This document shows, piece after piece, positions 25,743 through 36,199 of a stretch of DNA of 64,000 bases. The stretch comes from Polytrichum commune (taxonomy: Eukaryota; Streptophyta; Polytrichopsida; Polytrichales; Polytrichaceae), in the NCBI GenBank assembly GCA_950295325.1, contig OX485803.1, forward strand, positions 64,247,554 through 64,311,553, read 5' to 3'. Both the position numbers and the translations under genes were made by a program. Every line of letters begins with the position of its first letter. The stretch's first letter is position 1. The notes below the pieces were generated by a model. It was not told the DNA's origin. It was given only the letters and a program-made list of their open reading frames with translations, and did no database searches.

Positions 25743-26317
25743 TAGACCCATGGAGCTACCAAATACCTGGTAGAGTTGGTAAAGAAGCGCATTGAGAGTT
25801 ATGGCCCAACAGTTTTCAAGCAACAACATTGGGAGAGGATTAGGGAGCAGGTTGTCAAAGATCATCCGAGCGAGGCACGACGAACTTGGACTCAAGTTCG
25901 GGACAAGTGGGACAAGCTCAAGCAGCATTACCACAAGGAGAAGAAATTGCATAATGTCACGGGTGACAATGCGGATTCACAGTGGATTTGGTTCAATATG
26001 ATTGACGAGGTTCTTTCAAGCATGGCCAAGGCTAACGTGATGCCTGATGGTATGGACAATGGTCATAATGTGGGCGTGGAGGACCAACCTCCAAGTCAAC
26101 CGGAAGAAGTAACACAGTAGGTTTAGAGGAGGAACTAGAGTCCCCTAGAACTAGAGCCTCCAATTTGCTTGGAGTTAGAGGGCAACCCGTGATGAAGAGG
26201 AAGTTGGCGGCCTCCTTGGATCGTTTTTGCGAGTCCACTCGTAAAATCGAGGAATTGAAGTTGAAAGCCGCTATCAAACTACATGAAGACAATAGGAAGT
26301 ATCACTATATTCGTTAA
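25743..26317 (+). pseudogene. Myb/SANT-like (trihelix-like) DNA-binding protein remnant with frameshift
   Basis: The frame from about 25746 to 26120 encodes YLVELVKKRIESYG, then HWERIREQVVKDHP, RTWTQVRDKWDKLKQHY and WIWFNMIDEVL. The spaced Trp residues of three helices are typical of Myb/SANT-like or trihelix domains. The frame hits TAG at 26118, but shifting one base back near 26117 continues it as GLEEELESPRTRAS...VMKRKLAASLDRF...KIEELKLKAAIKLHEDN to a stop at 26315, a Lys/Glu-rich helical tail usual for such proteins. No start codon or 5' exon is visible. Such proteins occur as host genes and as ORF1 of PIF/Harbinger elements; the nearby Harbinger-type MITEs make the second idea attractive but unproven. 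Confidence 0.55.
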
Positions 26318-27119
26318 TTGGAGACTTTTTCATGATTTGGAGACTAATCAAAGATTTCAAGTCCGATATCGTGTTTACTGCATGTTTTAATTATGATATA
26401 GATATTTATTATATTTAGAAATATATATACTCCTCATGCATAAAGATGTAGAAAGTTTATTACCAATGTTCCCCACGTTCACAATATTGCATCCCAAACT
26501 ATGAAGTAAGTTTATTTTGAGACTTTCCAAAGTCTCCAATTAGTGAATGTAGTGATAAGTTAGAGTTAGAGATGTTCAAATTGACACAGGTATCACAAGA
26601 GAAGATGGCAAATCTTTTTGCCAATATTCTTCAAGGCTTAAAGAAGTAGTTTTAGCAATGTAGCAATTGCTTATTGTTTTTTTTTTTGTGCAATATAACA
26701 ATATTGTTGTCCCTTTTCACTCTAACAAGTTTTTAAAAACTCAAATACAATTGTATGCTCATCGTGTTGTCCTCTCATTTACATGACAAAGCATAACCGC
26801 CCATCTAATTCTTGTAATTTGAATAATTAATTAATTTTTACCGCCCCCGCAATTTCCAGGCAGTGGGGGCGGGGGGGGGGGGGGGAAGGCGTAGGGCGGA
26901 GGCGGGGCCAGCCAGCTAGGTTGGTCAGCCACCTCCCGGTGGTCTAACCGGGCCCCCCAACGGCCAATTGCGGGGGGCCACTTGGCTTTCGCCAGGCTCA
27001 CAGCTGCAGAGTACCGTGTATCAAGTGGCTTCGCGAATGAATGCAACGAAAAAAAGGATGGATGATAAATCCGAGCGGGCAGGTCGAAAATTACCAAAAC
27101 AAATTGTCTTACCTTGGAC
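26318..27119. other. Intergenic with GC-rich tract
   Basis: AT-rich sequence gives way to a GC-rich tract at 26840-27000 containing a long G-run (about 26871-26885). A minus-strand open frame there (26831-27097) is Pro/Ala-rich and low-complexity, and I do not accept it as a gene. Confidence 0.45.
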
Positions 27120-27335
27120 TACATGTACCCTGGTTTGACCATGGGTGACCTGTGCTTTGGCATGGGTGGCCCGTGCTGGTGGACTCATTATAGAACAAGG
27201 CTCGACCGCGGGTTAACTATGCTTTGGCATGGGTGGTTCGCGCTGGTGGACCCATTACAGAACATGGCTCGACTGTGAGTGACCTGTGCTCTGGCATGGG
27301 TGGCCCGTGCTGGTGGACCCATTATAGGACATGGT
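27120..27335. repeat. Tandem repeat, three copies of 67 bp
   Basis: The unit contains CTTTGGCATGGGTGG, CGTGCTGGTGGACCCATTA and GGCTCGAC. The CATTATAGA anchor falls at 27186, 27253 and 27320, exactly 67 bp apart. Copies differ at several positions. No function is visible. Confidence 0.9.
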
Positions 27336-27350
27336 TTTTTTGTACACCTT

Positions 27351-27900
27351 AAATGGCCTTTTGTGGGCTCAAACTCCTAGTACCTGGGGGTAAAAATTTG
27401 AACCAACTTGGTCAAATGTTATTCTTAACCCTTAAAGGTCATTAGGATATTTCTTGAAGGCAAAATATCTAACATCTTAAAGATGTGGGTCGTGTGTACA
27501 CATGATGGTTACAACTACTAGATATGGCATAGAGTTGTACACTACATTGTACGTAGTATTTTGTTGTATTTTTTAACCATGTTTCAATTGTGTTTTTATT
27601 TTATTGAAGAAGCTCACTAGAAGGTTGAAGTTATTTCAATAATAGTTACTTCTTCAAGAAAGGACTAAAAGGAAGTTACCAACAATTTCATTTTGGGATT
27701 TTATAATTTTTCTTGGACTTCAAAGTCATGTAGGGACCTTGGTGATCTTTAAGGGTTAAGGTAGGTGGGTCTTAAATGGTTATTTTCTAACTGCTTGTTG
27801 TAAATTACATTTGTGATTTGTGAACTATGCAATCTTAATTCATATGCAAATGTGGATGGTGTAGCTAAGTTAAATTGCAATGAAATTTCAGAGCCCATCT
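27351..27900. repeat. Long dispersed repeat, copy 2 (first part)
   Basis: Aligns with 9306-9910 through shared landmarks such as TTGTGGGCTCAAACTCC, GGTCGTGTGTACACATGATG and GATCTTTAAGGGTTAAGGTA. No open frame of note. Confidence 0.75.
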
Positions 27901-27905
27901 TAAAT

Positions 27906-28536
27906 TTGAGAGTAGTTGAATAATATTATGCCAATTTCGCATCTGTAATTGTCCATACTCTCCCATTGGCATTGCTCAAGGGCTTTATTATTTTGTAACC
28001 CCAAGAATTGGGTGTTGTGGAGGGTGTCCCACCAATCCATAAGTAGTTGTAAAAGGAGGCGTCTACACCTAAACGTTTCATGATGCGGTTATTGCATTTG
28101 TAGGTGTAAGTGTTCACTACACTAACTTAGTGAAAACCCGGTGGGAGGACTTTGAGAGCAGTTGAACAATGTTATGCCTATTTCCCCATTTGTATTTGTC
28201 CATAATCTCCCATTGGCATTGCTCAAGGGCTTTATTATTAGATTGCAACCCCAAAAATTGGGTGTTGTGGAGGGTGTCCCAGCAACCCATAAGTAGTTGT
28301 GAAAGGAAGTGTCTACACCTAAATGTTTCGTGATGCGGTCATTGGATTTGTGAGTGAGTATTCACTACACTAACTTAGTGAAAAGCTGGCGGGAGGACTT
28401 TGAGGGCAATTGAATAATGTTATGCCAATTACCCATCTGTATTTGTCCATACTCTCCATTGGCATTGCTCAAGGGCTTTAATATTTTGCAACCCCCAAAA
28501 TTGGCATAACATTATTCAACTGCTCTCAAAGTTCAA
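27906..28536. repeat. Tandem units of about 247 bp capped by an inverted end
   Basis: The unit begins TTGAGAG(C/T)AGTTGAA and contains GGGCTTTATTATT and GGGTGTTGTGGAGGGTG. Copies start at 27906, 28152 and 28400; the third is truncated. At 28500-28530 the start sequence recurs inverted (ATTGGCATAACATTATTCAA), so the whole block is bounded by inverted repeats. A single diverged unit lies at 10440-10700. This looks like an internally amplified inverted-repeat element. Confidence 0.75.
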
Positions 28537-29703
28537 TTGGAATTCTACCCCCCATTGACCCATCTAAAGCGCCCCCTAATCTTCAATAAGAATAAGTAGG
28601 GTGTATTATCACACTGATTAGCTGGAGCTACAGAAAGGAGTCCGCTCATTGCCACGGAAAACCCGGCTCGCAATCTAACGGACAATCTCCTGGCGATGAA
28701 GTCACCGCAACAACCCAGTTCGCAAAATTATGAACAATCTGCAGGCGACAAAGCGAGCGGCAAACGCCATCGCGTTGATGCCCCAGACTCGCTCCAAAGA
28801 CGGTGAAACCGTCACCGATCCTGCTCCTCCGTGCTTCTCCAAAGTACCTCAGATATTCGGCATCAAGTCACACCTTTCCATGCTTTCCATCGAGCCACAT
28901 ATTTCCATAGATGACAATAGTACCAACCTATGCATATCAACAACACATAATTTGGAATTCATTCATTAAATGTATAATGGAAATTGATGTGCAAATCAAA
29001 TATGAAAAGTTAAATGATGATGACTTCCATTGCCGGTCACCTTCATAAAGTGTCATATCTTATCATTCACCATGATTATAGAAGTACCCTTCCATAAAAA
29101 GGCCGACATCACCCATTTTTGGATGATGTCACCCGTTTCTCACCCATTTAAAAAACGGACTGTACATGAAACTTGGCCCTTGGATCCACCTGTGCAGCGT
29201 CTAGCCTAGCACAAGGGCCGTATATTAGACATCCAGTCAACGTGGGAGCCTTCAGGGTGTTCTCTTGAGTGCCATCTGTGCATCACGCCAGTATACATCG
29301 CCTGACTTTCTGTGACCTTCGCATCATCAAGGTATCAGTGGAGAACTGATGTAAGTGAATCAATCACGTGAACCTGGCCGGACTCCTTATGTAGCTGCTA
29401 CGGCATAATTTACCAGAAGCGGAAAGTGCGAGTAAATATCACCCTCCATGCCTTTCTAAGTGGTCAGAGACCTATCTAGATCGAGTGGCACCCTGACATA
29501 CGCAGCACGGCACGAGATTTACATGCCTAGGTCATGATTTAAATGAAATAGAGGCAGTCACTGGTAGATTGTCAACAGAAGAAGTTTGTTTTAACGGCTA
29601 CTACTGCTGCAGTGGATTGCCACATGAGGCAGTGAGTGCGAGTGAGTGCTAGTGAGTGCTCACTGAGCTGCTGGTTGTGGAGGTGAGAGCGAGCTGTGTC
29701 GAG
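28537..29703 (+). promoter_or_regulatory. Upstream region of the ascorbate oxidase gene
   Basis: No supported gene lies here. A GC-richer patch at 28620-28860 holds short open frames that I do not recognise; it could be a decayed exon. The 500 bp before the start codon at 29704 presumably contain the promoter and 5' leader of the oxidase gene. A TCACGTGA motif at about 29365 contains a CACGTG (G-box) core; its use is unknown. Confidence 0.35.
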
Positions 29704-32429
29704 ATGGCCGCGAGGGGTGCTGCTGCGTTGGTGGTGGTGCTCTTGGCCATGGTTGCTGGGACGAGCTTGGTGGGTGCCGCAATTGTTGAGGATACCTGGG
29801 TTGTATCTTACATCAACGCGGCGCCCGACTGCTTCTCCAAGACCATTCTTGGTATCAACGGGTCGTACCCGGGTCCGACCATCACTGCTCGCCAGGACGA
29901 CATTCTGAGGATCACGTTTGTTAATCATGTGGCGACGGAAGGGATTACCATGCATTGGCATGGCATTCGTCAGGTGAGTAGTCACAGTTTGCTCAGCCTT
30001 CTCGAGGCTGGAGTTTAGCTACAGTCGTGATCGAGCCCCAAGAGTTTCTCATTTTTCGCTTTTGAGGATTTTGGGTCAGCTTAGTCGGGTGACGTACTAC
30101 TGGTTTGTATTTGAAGTAGAAGTTTATGAGTGAGTTGGTCAGCCTGCAGCTTGTCTTCGAGTGCTCAATTTCTGGGTTACCTATGACAGCTGATGTATCA
30201 TCTATAGTACTCGGCAACACAGAACTACCTCGATGGATTCAGCTTGATGAGTCCATTTCTCCAGCTCAGCACTGAAACGTCAGGGATGTTTTTAAGTTAC
30301 GCAAGTCTCAATATTCATGATCATGTATACCTGTAAGGCAAATCATACTTTTTGTATGATTTAGTAATAACTCCGAGATTATGAATGTGTTGAATCTCAA
30401 TTGCATATAGATAGATACTCCATGTCGATGCACAGTTCGTAAATCTCTTCAGCATCCCTGAATCAGTCAGGTAAAGGTAATCTTTCAGTAAGCCATCACA
30501 GGGATAAGGTCTTACTCGCCCGGTGTTCATTACTTTTCCGCAGATCAACAGCTCGTGGGCGGATGGCACAGCTCAGGTTTCACAGTGTCCCATCGTTTAT
30601 GGAGAGAGCTTCACGTACGAGTTTGTGGTCGACAGAGTGAGTATTCAACTAAACTCACTGTACGAAAGTTCAATCTATGCATCTGCCGCTCAATAGTGGA
30701 ATTCAATTATCCGTTAGACGGTGAATTATGTGGTTCAACAATTCGTATCTGCTTAGGCTTATCTTCTAACTGGGAATATATGGACAATGTGACCCTGCAG
30801 CCTGGGACCTACTTCTACCATGGTCACTTCGGAGTGCAGCGCGCGGCTGGATTCTACGGCGCTCTCATTGTGAACCTGCCTGAAAACAAGACTGAGCCCT
30901 ACAAATACGATGGCGAGCACATGATCATCGTGAATGATTGGTGGCACAGAAATGTTATGGACCAAGAGCAAGGCCTCGAGGGCGTCCCCTTCAAATTTGT
31001 GGGCGAACCGCAGGTAAATTAGCTGCAGCTACCCTCTCGTGTTACAACTCAACGCCGCCTCTGTGGATGGATTCCTTTTCAGTACCTTATCTGGCAAGGA
31101 AGTGAATATCTGTAACTTCTTGATGTGCAGTCACTCTTACTCGAAGGGCGTGGGCGTTACAACTGCTCTAATGTTCCCACATACTCACCTACAGCCCTCA
31201 GCTGCAACCAGGAAGACTCAAGGTGCACACCCCACATTTGGAGAGTCACACGCGGGCTGACATACAGACTTCGCCTTGCGAGTGTCGCGTCCTTGTCGGC
31301 TCTCAACTTCAAAATCGAGGTAAAAGACCAAGACCAAAGTTAACCGTCCCATAGTGATTGGAGTAATTTCATTTCCCAACCGCACGTGCACCCTTGATGT
31401 GGTTTCTCCAACTAAGTCACAAATGGATTGAGTGATGAATATTTGCAGGGCCACATGATGCAAGTGGTGGAAGCCGACGGGCACAATGTCCAGCCTTTCT
31501 ACACAGACAACCTTGACATCTACTCCGGGGAGACATACTCCGTCCTCGTGGTCTGCAATGAAACACTCGACAATTACCATCTGGCGGTGAACGTTCGTTC
31601 ACGCACAGACAAAGACACGCCGACCGGGCTAGGAATCCTGAACTACAACAACGCAACCGCATACCAACCCCAAACGCCATGGCCGAAGGGCCCCGCATGG
31701 GACAACGTCACCGCCAGCATAGAGCAAGCCAGGAAGTACAAAGCCCTGCAGAACAACACCGACCCAACCTCCCACTACTACAACAGGACCGAGCACGTGG
31801 TGACGCGCCAGCTCGTGCTGCTCAACACGCAGCAAACATGGCAAAACCATACCAAGTGGGCCATCAACAACGTCACGTACGCGCCGCTCACGACCCCGCT
31901 CCTCTCAGCGCTCGTGTACAACATCCCCAACGCGGTCGACCTCACTCCCCCGCCCGACTACCCTGCCCCCGGCTACAGCATCTACGCTCCGCCAGCGAGC
32001 ACCGAGGCGACTGTCGCCAGCGGCGTCTACCAGTTCAACACTGGAGACGTCGTGGAGGTCATCTTGCAGAACGGCGCCATGATCTCGGCGAATCACTCCG
32101 AGGTGCACCCCTGGCACTTGCATGGGCATGACTTCTGGATCATGGGCTACGGCGATGGCGTGTTCGATAACAACACCTCTCCGCTCAGCTTCGAGTACGA
32201 TTACCCGCCCGCCCGCAACAATGTGGCGTTGTTTCCGTTCGGGTGGACCGCCATCCGGTTCAAGCTTGATAATCCTGGCGCTTGGCCGTTCCATTGTCAC
32301 ATCGAATGGCACTTCCACATGGGCATGGGCGTCATGTTCGCGCACGGCATCGACCAAGTGCGTAACCAGACCATTCCATCGTCCACTCTCGGCTGCGGCC
32401 TCACCAAGACGTTGTTCAAGTTGCCTTGA
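29704..32429 (+). CDS. L-ascorbate oxidase, secreted multicopper oxidase
   Basis: Five exons give 581 residues: 29704-29973, 30544-30636, 30801-31013, 31131-31319, 31449-32429, all GT-AG and all phase 0. Residues 1-25 are a hydrophobic signal peptide. Three cupredoxin domains follow. Copper ligands are visible: HWHG (84-87), YHGHFG (127-132), HPWHLHGH (475-482) and HCHIEWHFHMGM (537-548) with Cys538 as type 1 ligand and Met548 as axial ligand. Landmarks SWADGTAQVSQCPI, PGTYFYHGH and VNDWWH are typical of ascorbate oxidases. The enzyme oxidises ascorbate to dehydroascorbate in the apoplast while reducing O2 to water. Many N-glycosylation sequons fit secretion. Length matches the family (about 550-580). 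The last exon is clearly GC-richer than the others. Laccase-like paralogues share the copper sites, but the N-terminal half favours ascorbate oxidase. Confidence 0.95.
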
Positions 32430-34508
32430 TTCCAGAGGCTCAGCTGGACGTTAATATCATTCTTGGAAACCGCGTTTCACATTTGATTTTGAGTTTGGTT
32501 TTGGATTTCCCAGGACTGAGGATTTGTTGTAACGGTTGTTTCGAACCGGAATACATGGATTGGGTCGTCACAAATTACTGGAGAAGATCGCGTCGTCGTA
32601 GTTTCATGCGGCTAGATCGTGGATAGTCTTGGCCCATCGCTGAACAAACAGAACTGGAACAGAACTTTGTAATGTTCTTATACTCTGGGACCTGTAGGCT
32701 ATTGAGGTGTCTGCATCTGAGTCCAAACTGCAGGGACTTCTTATCAGTCTCCCTGATTTTTCTTAAGATTCTTGCTTCAAAAGCTTCGGATCATAATTGA
32801 ATATGCGTGGTGAAGATTGACTCTATTGGCCGCTGCATTGTCTTGATTTTCTATGTGAAAATCGGGGTTTCTTTTAATGGGGGCACCATGAGTGGAGGAA
32901 AATTACAATGTCCTAGTATTGGTTGTTGGTTCATTTAACCATGTGAACTATGGGGAGGAAGTGTCACTTGCAAGTGAATTTGAATCGATGTATGGATAGT
33001 TGACGAAGAAGGAATATGATTCTCAAGTACAGTCCTACCTCTTTAATATGACAAGTGAGAAAACCGTCATCTTATCGAGGTGTTACATATTCAATAATAT
33101 GACAAATTGGACCTCTTTGTCATGATTATAATGAGGCACTTCACGAAAACACACATTAGATATTTTGCCACATACAAAATAAGCATCCTTTCAAATGTCT
33201 TTACAAATATGCAAATTCCTCTCATGAAATCTATGTGGACTTAAAGAAGGAATCAGTAGTTTGTTGGTGTTGCCACTTCAAATTAGCAACATATATCTTA
33301 TTGAGCTTCTCTGATATGGCCTGCAATTTCATTGCGTTGCAAGAGTAAACTCTAATGAACTTGTATTTAAACAAATCTAGACATATTCTCAAATTCTGGA
33401 CTTTTGGGTTGCCTCAATTTTATTGGTGGATCCGTTGATACATGTCCAATATATGTAAATTTCTCAAGAGATATGTGAATCTTCATTGAAAACTTGAATG
33501 TCATGATAATAAAATATGACGAGAAAAATCAATTACCTATTTTTGATGCTAAATCTATATAATTATATGATAAGTAATGAATATATAATGACAACAACTG
33601 CCATAATATTATCATAATCAAATTTGCATATTATATCATAGGATCCTACCGTACAATTCTATTGGAGGATCTTACGATAGAATTTAGCACATTATAATTC
33701 TAGACTTGGACTAAGTCTAGTTTTACTTAAATATCAGATAATGGGTTGTCCATAAAAAATGTAGCTAACGATTCAGCATGATGTTGAGCATCTACCAATT
33801 TTGCAATAGGTGGAGGTCTGTCATCAACATCTAAAGAGTGCAAGCACTCTGCATTAAGTTTAAAACTAGGTGGCTTCATTCTTTGTGCCAAGGCCATATC
33901 AACCCACTCTAACATGCAATACTCACTAGAAATCAGCTATAAAAACTTAATGTGCCTTCAAATGCTCATAACTCTGCCAATACAACTTGGAATTAGACAA
34001 AACTATCACCAAAAGAAGCAAATTTTCAAATCTTTGCAACAATGTGGAGATCAAAGCAATATGATAAATATAGAGTTCAAAAATGCTCAATCAAAATGTG
34101 TACCTTGGTTTAGGGTTTAGGTGAAAAATTGTTGCGATAGAGACAAATGCTAATGAGTATCTTGATTAGCTTTTGAGATAGAGAACCTAGTTCCCCTAAA
34201 TCCATGTTTTAACATCACTTTACACTCAAATTTATTTTATCCACATTTCATAAATTTAATACTAACTATGTACATATACCAATTTGGGACCCACCATATA
34301 TGCATTTATTACCTCTATAATGTGACATTTTGGGGGTCCATGAGTGTTGCATTAACAATATCGCAATCGTATCATAGTAGTAGATTTTAACTAGAAAGTT
34401 TGGTTTACAAAATTTGTGTAATCAAGGTTGTCAAATTATGGAGTGTCATTTAAAAGGTAGGACTGTAGGTTGGTTAGCACAATTTAATGAAAGGCAACAT
34501 ACTAGTAG
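32430..34508. other. 3' flank of the oxidase gene, then AT-rich intergenic DNA
   Basis: The first 300-400 bp are probably the 3' UTR. From 33 kb the sequence becomes very AT-rich. A 65-bp segment (32928-32992) recurs in direct orientation at 34670-34733. No other gene is seen. Confidence 0.45.
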
Positions 34509-34680
34509 GTTAGTCAACACAACATTTAGATGCTTGAGCAATGGAATGCAGTCCTTTTCTAAGTTTGTCAACACAACATTTAGATGCTTGAGCAATGGAA
34601 TGCAATCCTTTTGTAAGTTTGTCAACACAACATTTAGATGCTTGAGAAATGGAAGGGAACTTGTTAGTAGGTTCATTTAA
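34509..34680. repeat. 54-bp minisatellite, three copies, open in both directions
   Basis: The anchor GTCAACACAACATTTAGATG starts at 34513, 34567 and 34621, exactly 54 bp apart. As 54 is divisible by three, the repeat keeps frames open on both strands (an 18-residue period with NTTFRCL on plus), which explains the two overlapping open frames here. A diverged related copy lies at about 35515-35590. Confidence 0.9.
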
Positions 34681-34733
34681 CTATGTGAACCACAGGGAAG
34701 AAGTGCTACTTGCAAGTGAATTTGAATCGATGT

Positions 34734-36199
34734 AACCCAACTCCTCAAAGTTAGGCACATGTCAAGGCTGTAACTCTTTTACCTTGGCTTACCAAACTCC
34801 ATTTCGAAACTGCCATTTTCAAACATGTGTGGGCTCCCCTTGAGGAATTGCAATATGGTTGACTCCCAACACCCTATGGTTGGTGGGCATGAGGAGTGGA
34901 GTGTGATTTTAGATCTTAATGAAAGTCAAAAATACACTTGAATGATGTGGGGCCTCTTATAGCCACTCCAATTCCATCCACAACCAAACATAGTGTAGAT
35001 GCACCCATAACTTAAGAGATTCCCTCCCAAATTAGGAGGAGTATAAGGCGGTGCAAATTTATCTTGTGTAGGAAGATAGAAATCAAGAGGACTGCAAACT
35101 TTTCGGTAATATCGTGTCTTGAATTGAAATTACTTTGGTTTTTATAAGCCAAAATTTGGCCCGAACACATTACTGAGATCTAGAGTTTGCCATTAACCGC
35201 TCATTTGGAGGCGACTTCCTCCTCACTTTAGCACTCAGAACTGGGAACATGAGTCATGGCATTATCAGTTCCCTGATGATACCTAACTGAAGTTGGAGAC
35301 TTAGGGTTGGTTTCCATGTAAGCTGCTTCGCCCACCATACTCTAGTGGGCGAAGCAGCCTACGCAGAAACTAACCGCTAGAAACTATAAGACGTGGAACC
35401 TTATTTTAGCCACCCACAAAAATAAATTACCAAAATCGGTCCCAAGCTTATTGAAATTATGGCACCTGATAATTAACCTTAGCAAGTAAAGAATACATCT
35501 CTCAAATAGGTTAGTAAGCACAACATTCAGATGGTTTGAGAAATTGAAGGCAACTCACTAGTAGATCAACACAACATGTAGATGCTTAAAAGTGAAAGCA
35601 CACATATATGAAAACACTGTCATCTCTTGAAGGGGACTTCTCCTTTGCTTTTATGCCATCACAAGTTTGCACTTGAGCCTTTTGGCCAATGAATACTTCA
35701 CTTTTATCGTGACGTGGATCCCTATTATTTTTTTCCTTTTGCTAACTCCTTTTGACATGGGAGAGGGGTGCTAATGGTAATGAATCAATAGGGGTCTAAC
35801 TAGGTAGCACCGATTGCTCGATGGCCTCCGTGACCTTGATTGCCCAAGCATAAATTTTCCCTCGCAACAAATTGGGTTCTACAGCTGTTGTCGCTAATTC
35901 TGATACCAATGGTCTACGCTCTCTGGCAATTCAATCTACTTCTGAGGGGACACAATCGGTTGACAGGCCTGCAGAAATCTCTTTTTTTGATTGATGCTGG
36001 TGGTGGAAAGAAAATAAATCCTGGTTTGGAAGTAGACTCATGGTAGAAGTTTGTCTCAATATGGTGGTATTGTACAACTACCGGTAGGAGGTTTGCTACC
36101 TCATAATTGACTAACCTTGTCTGAACTATAATGCCCTCGAAATTGAGGGGGAAAGAATGTTTCCAATGAGGAAAGAAGAATGACAAAAGAAAGAATGAA
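34734..36199. other. Intergenic; 3' flank of the PI-PLC-like gene at the right
   Basis: No gene is supported. A strong hairpin lies at 35301-35380 (see its own entry). The last few hundred bases before 36200 are presumably the 3' UTR of the minus-strand gene. Confidence 0.4.
35301..35380. repeat. Strong hairpin, possibly a tiny foldback MITE
   Basis: GCTGCTTCGCCCAC (35322-35335) and GTGGGCGAAGCAGC (35345-35358) form a perfect 14-bp stem with a 9-nt loop. The inverted repeat continues outward less perfectly to GGGTTGGTTTCC and AGAAACTAACC. The outer ends resemble those of the MITE at 5637-6017 (GGTGAGTTTCCATG), so it may be an internally deleted relative. Confidence 0.7.

Noticed and set aside
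26831-27097. Pro-rich minus-strand frame next to a G-run
   Set aside because: Low-complexity composition and no homologous motif. The homopolymer makes the frame unreliable.
31629-32357. Long open frames on the minus strand and in alternative plus frames over the last oxidase exon
   Set aside because: They overlap a well-supported conserved exon. High GC, few stops and lack of family motifs explain them as shadows.
34509-34680. Evenly spaced repeats that could suggest a CRISPR array
   Set aside because: The units are contiguous 54-bp minisatellite copies without unique spacers, and this is a plant nuclear genome.
32928-34733. Two direct repeats 1.74 kb apart as LTRs of a retrotransposon
   Set aside because: They are only 65 bp long, without TG...CA ends, primer-binding site or any gag/pol coding between them.
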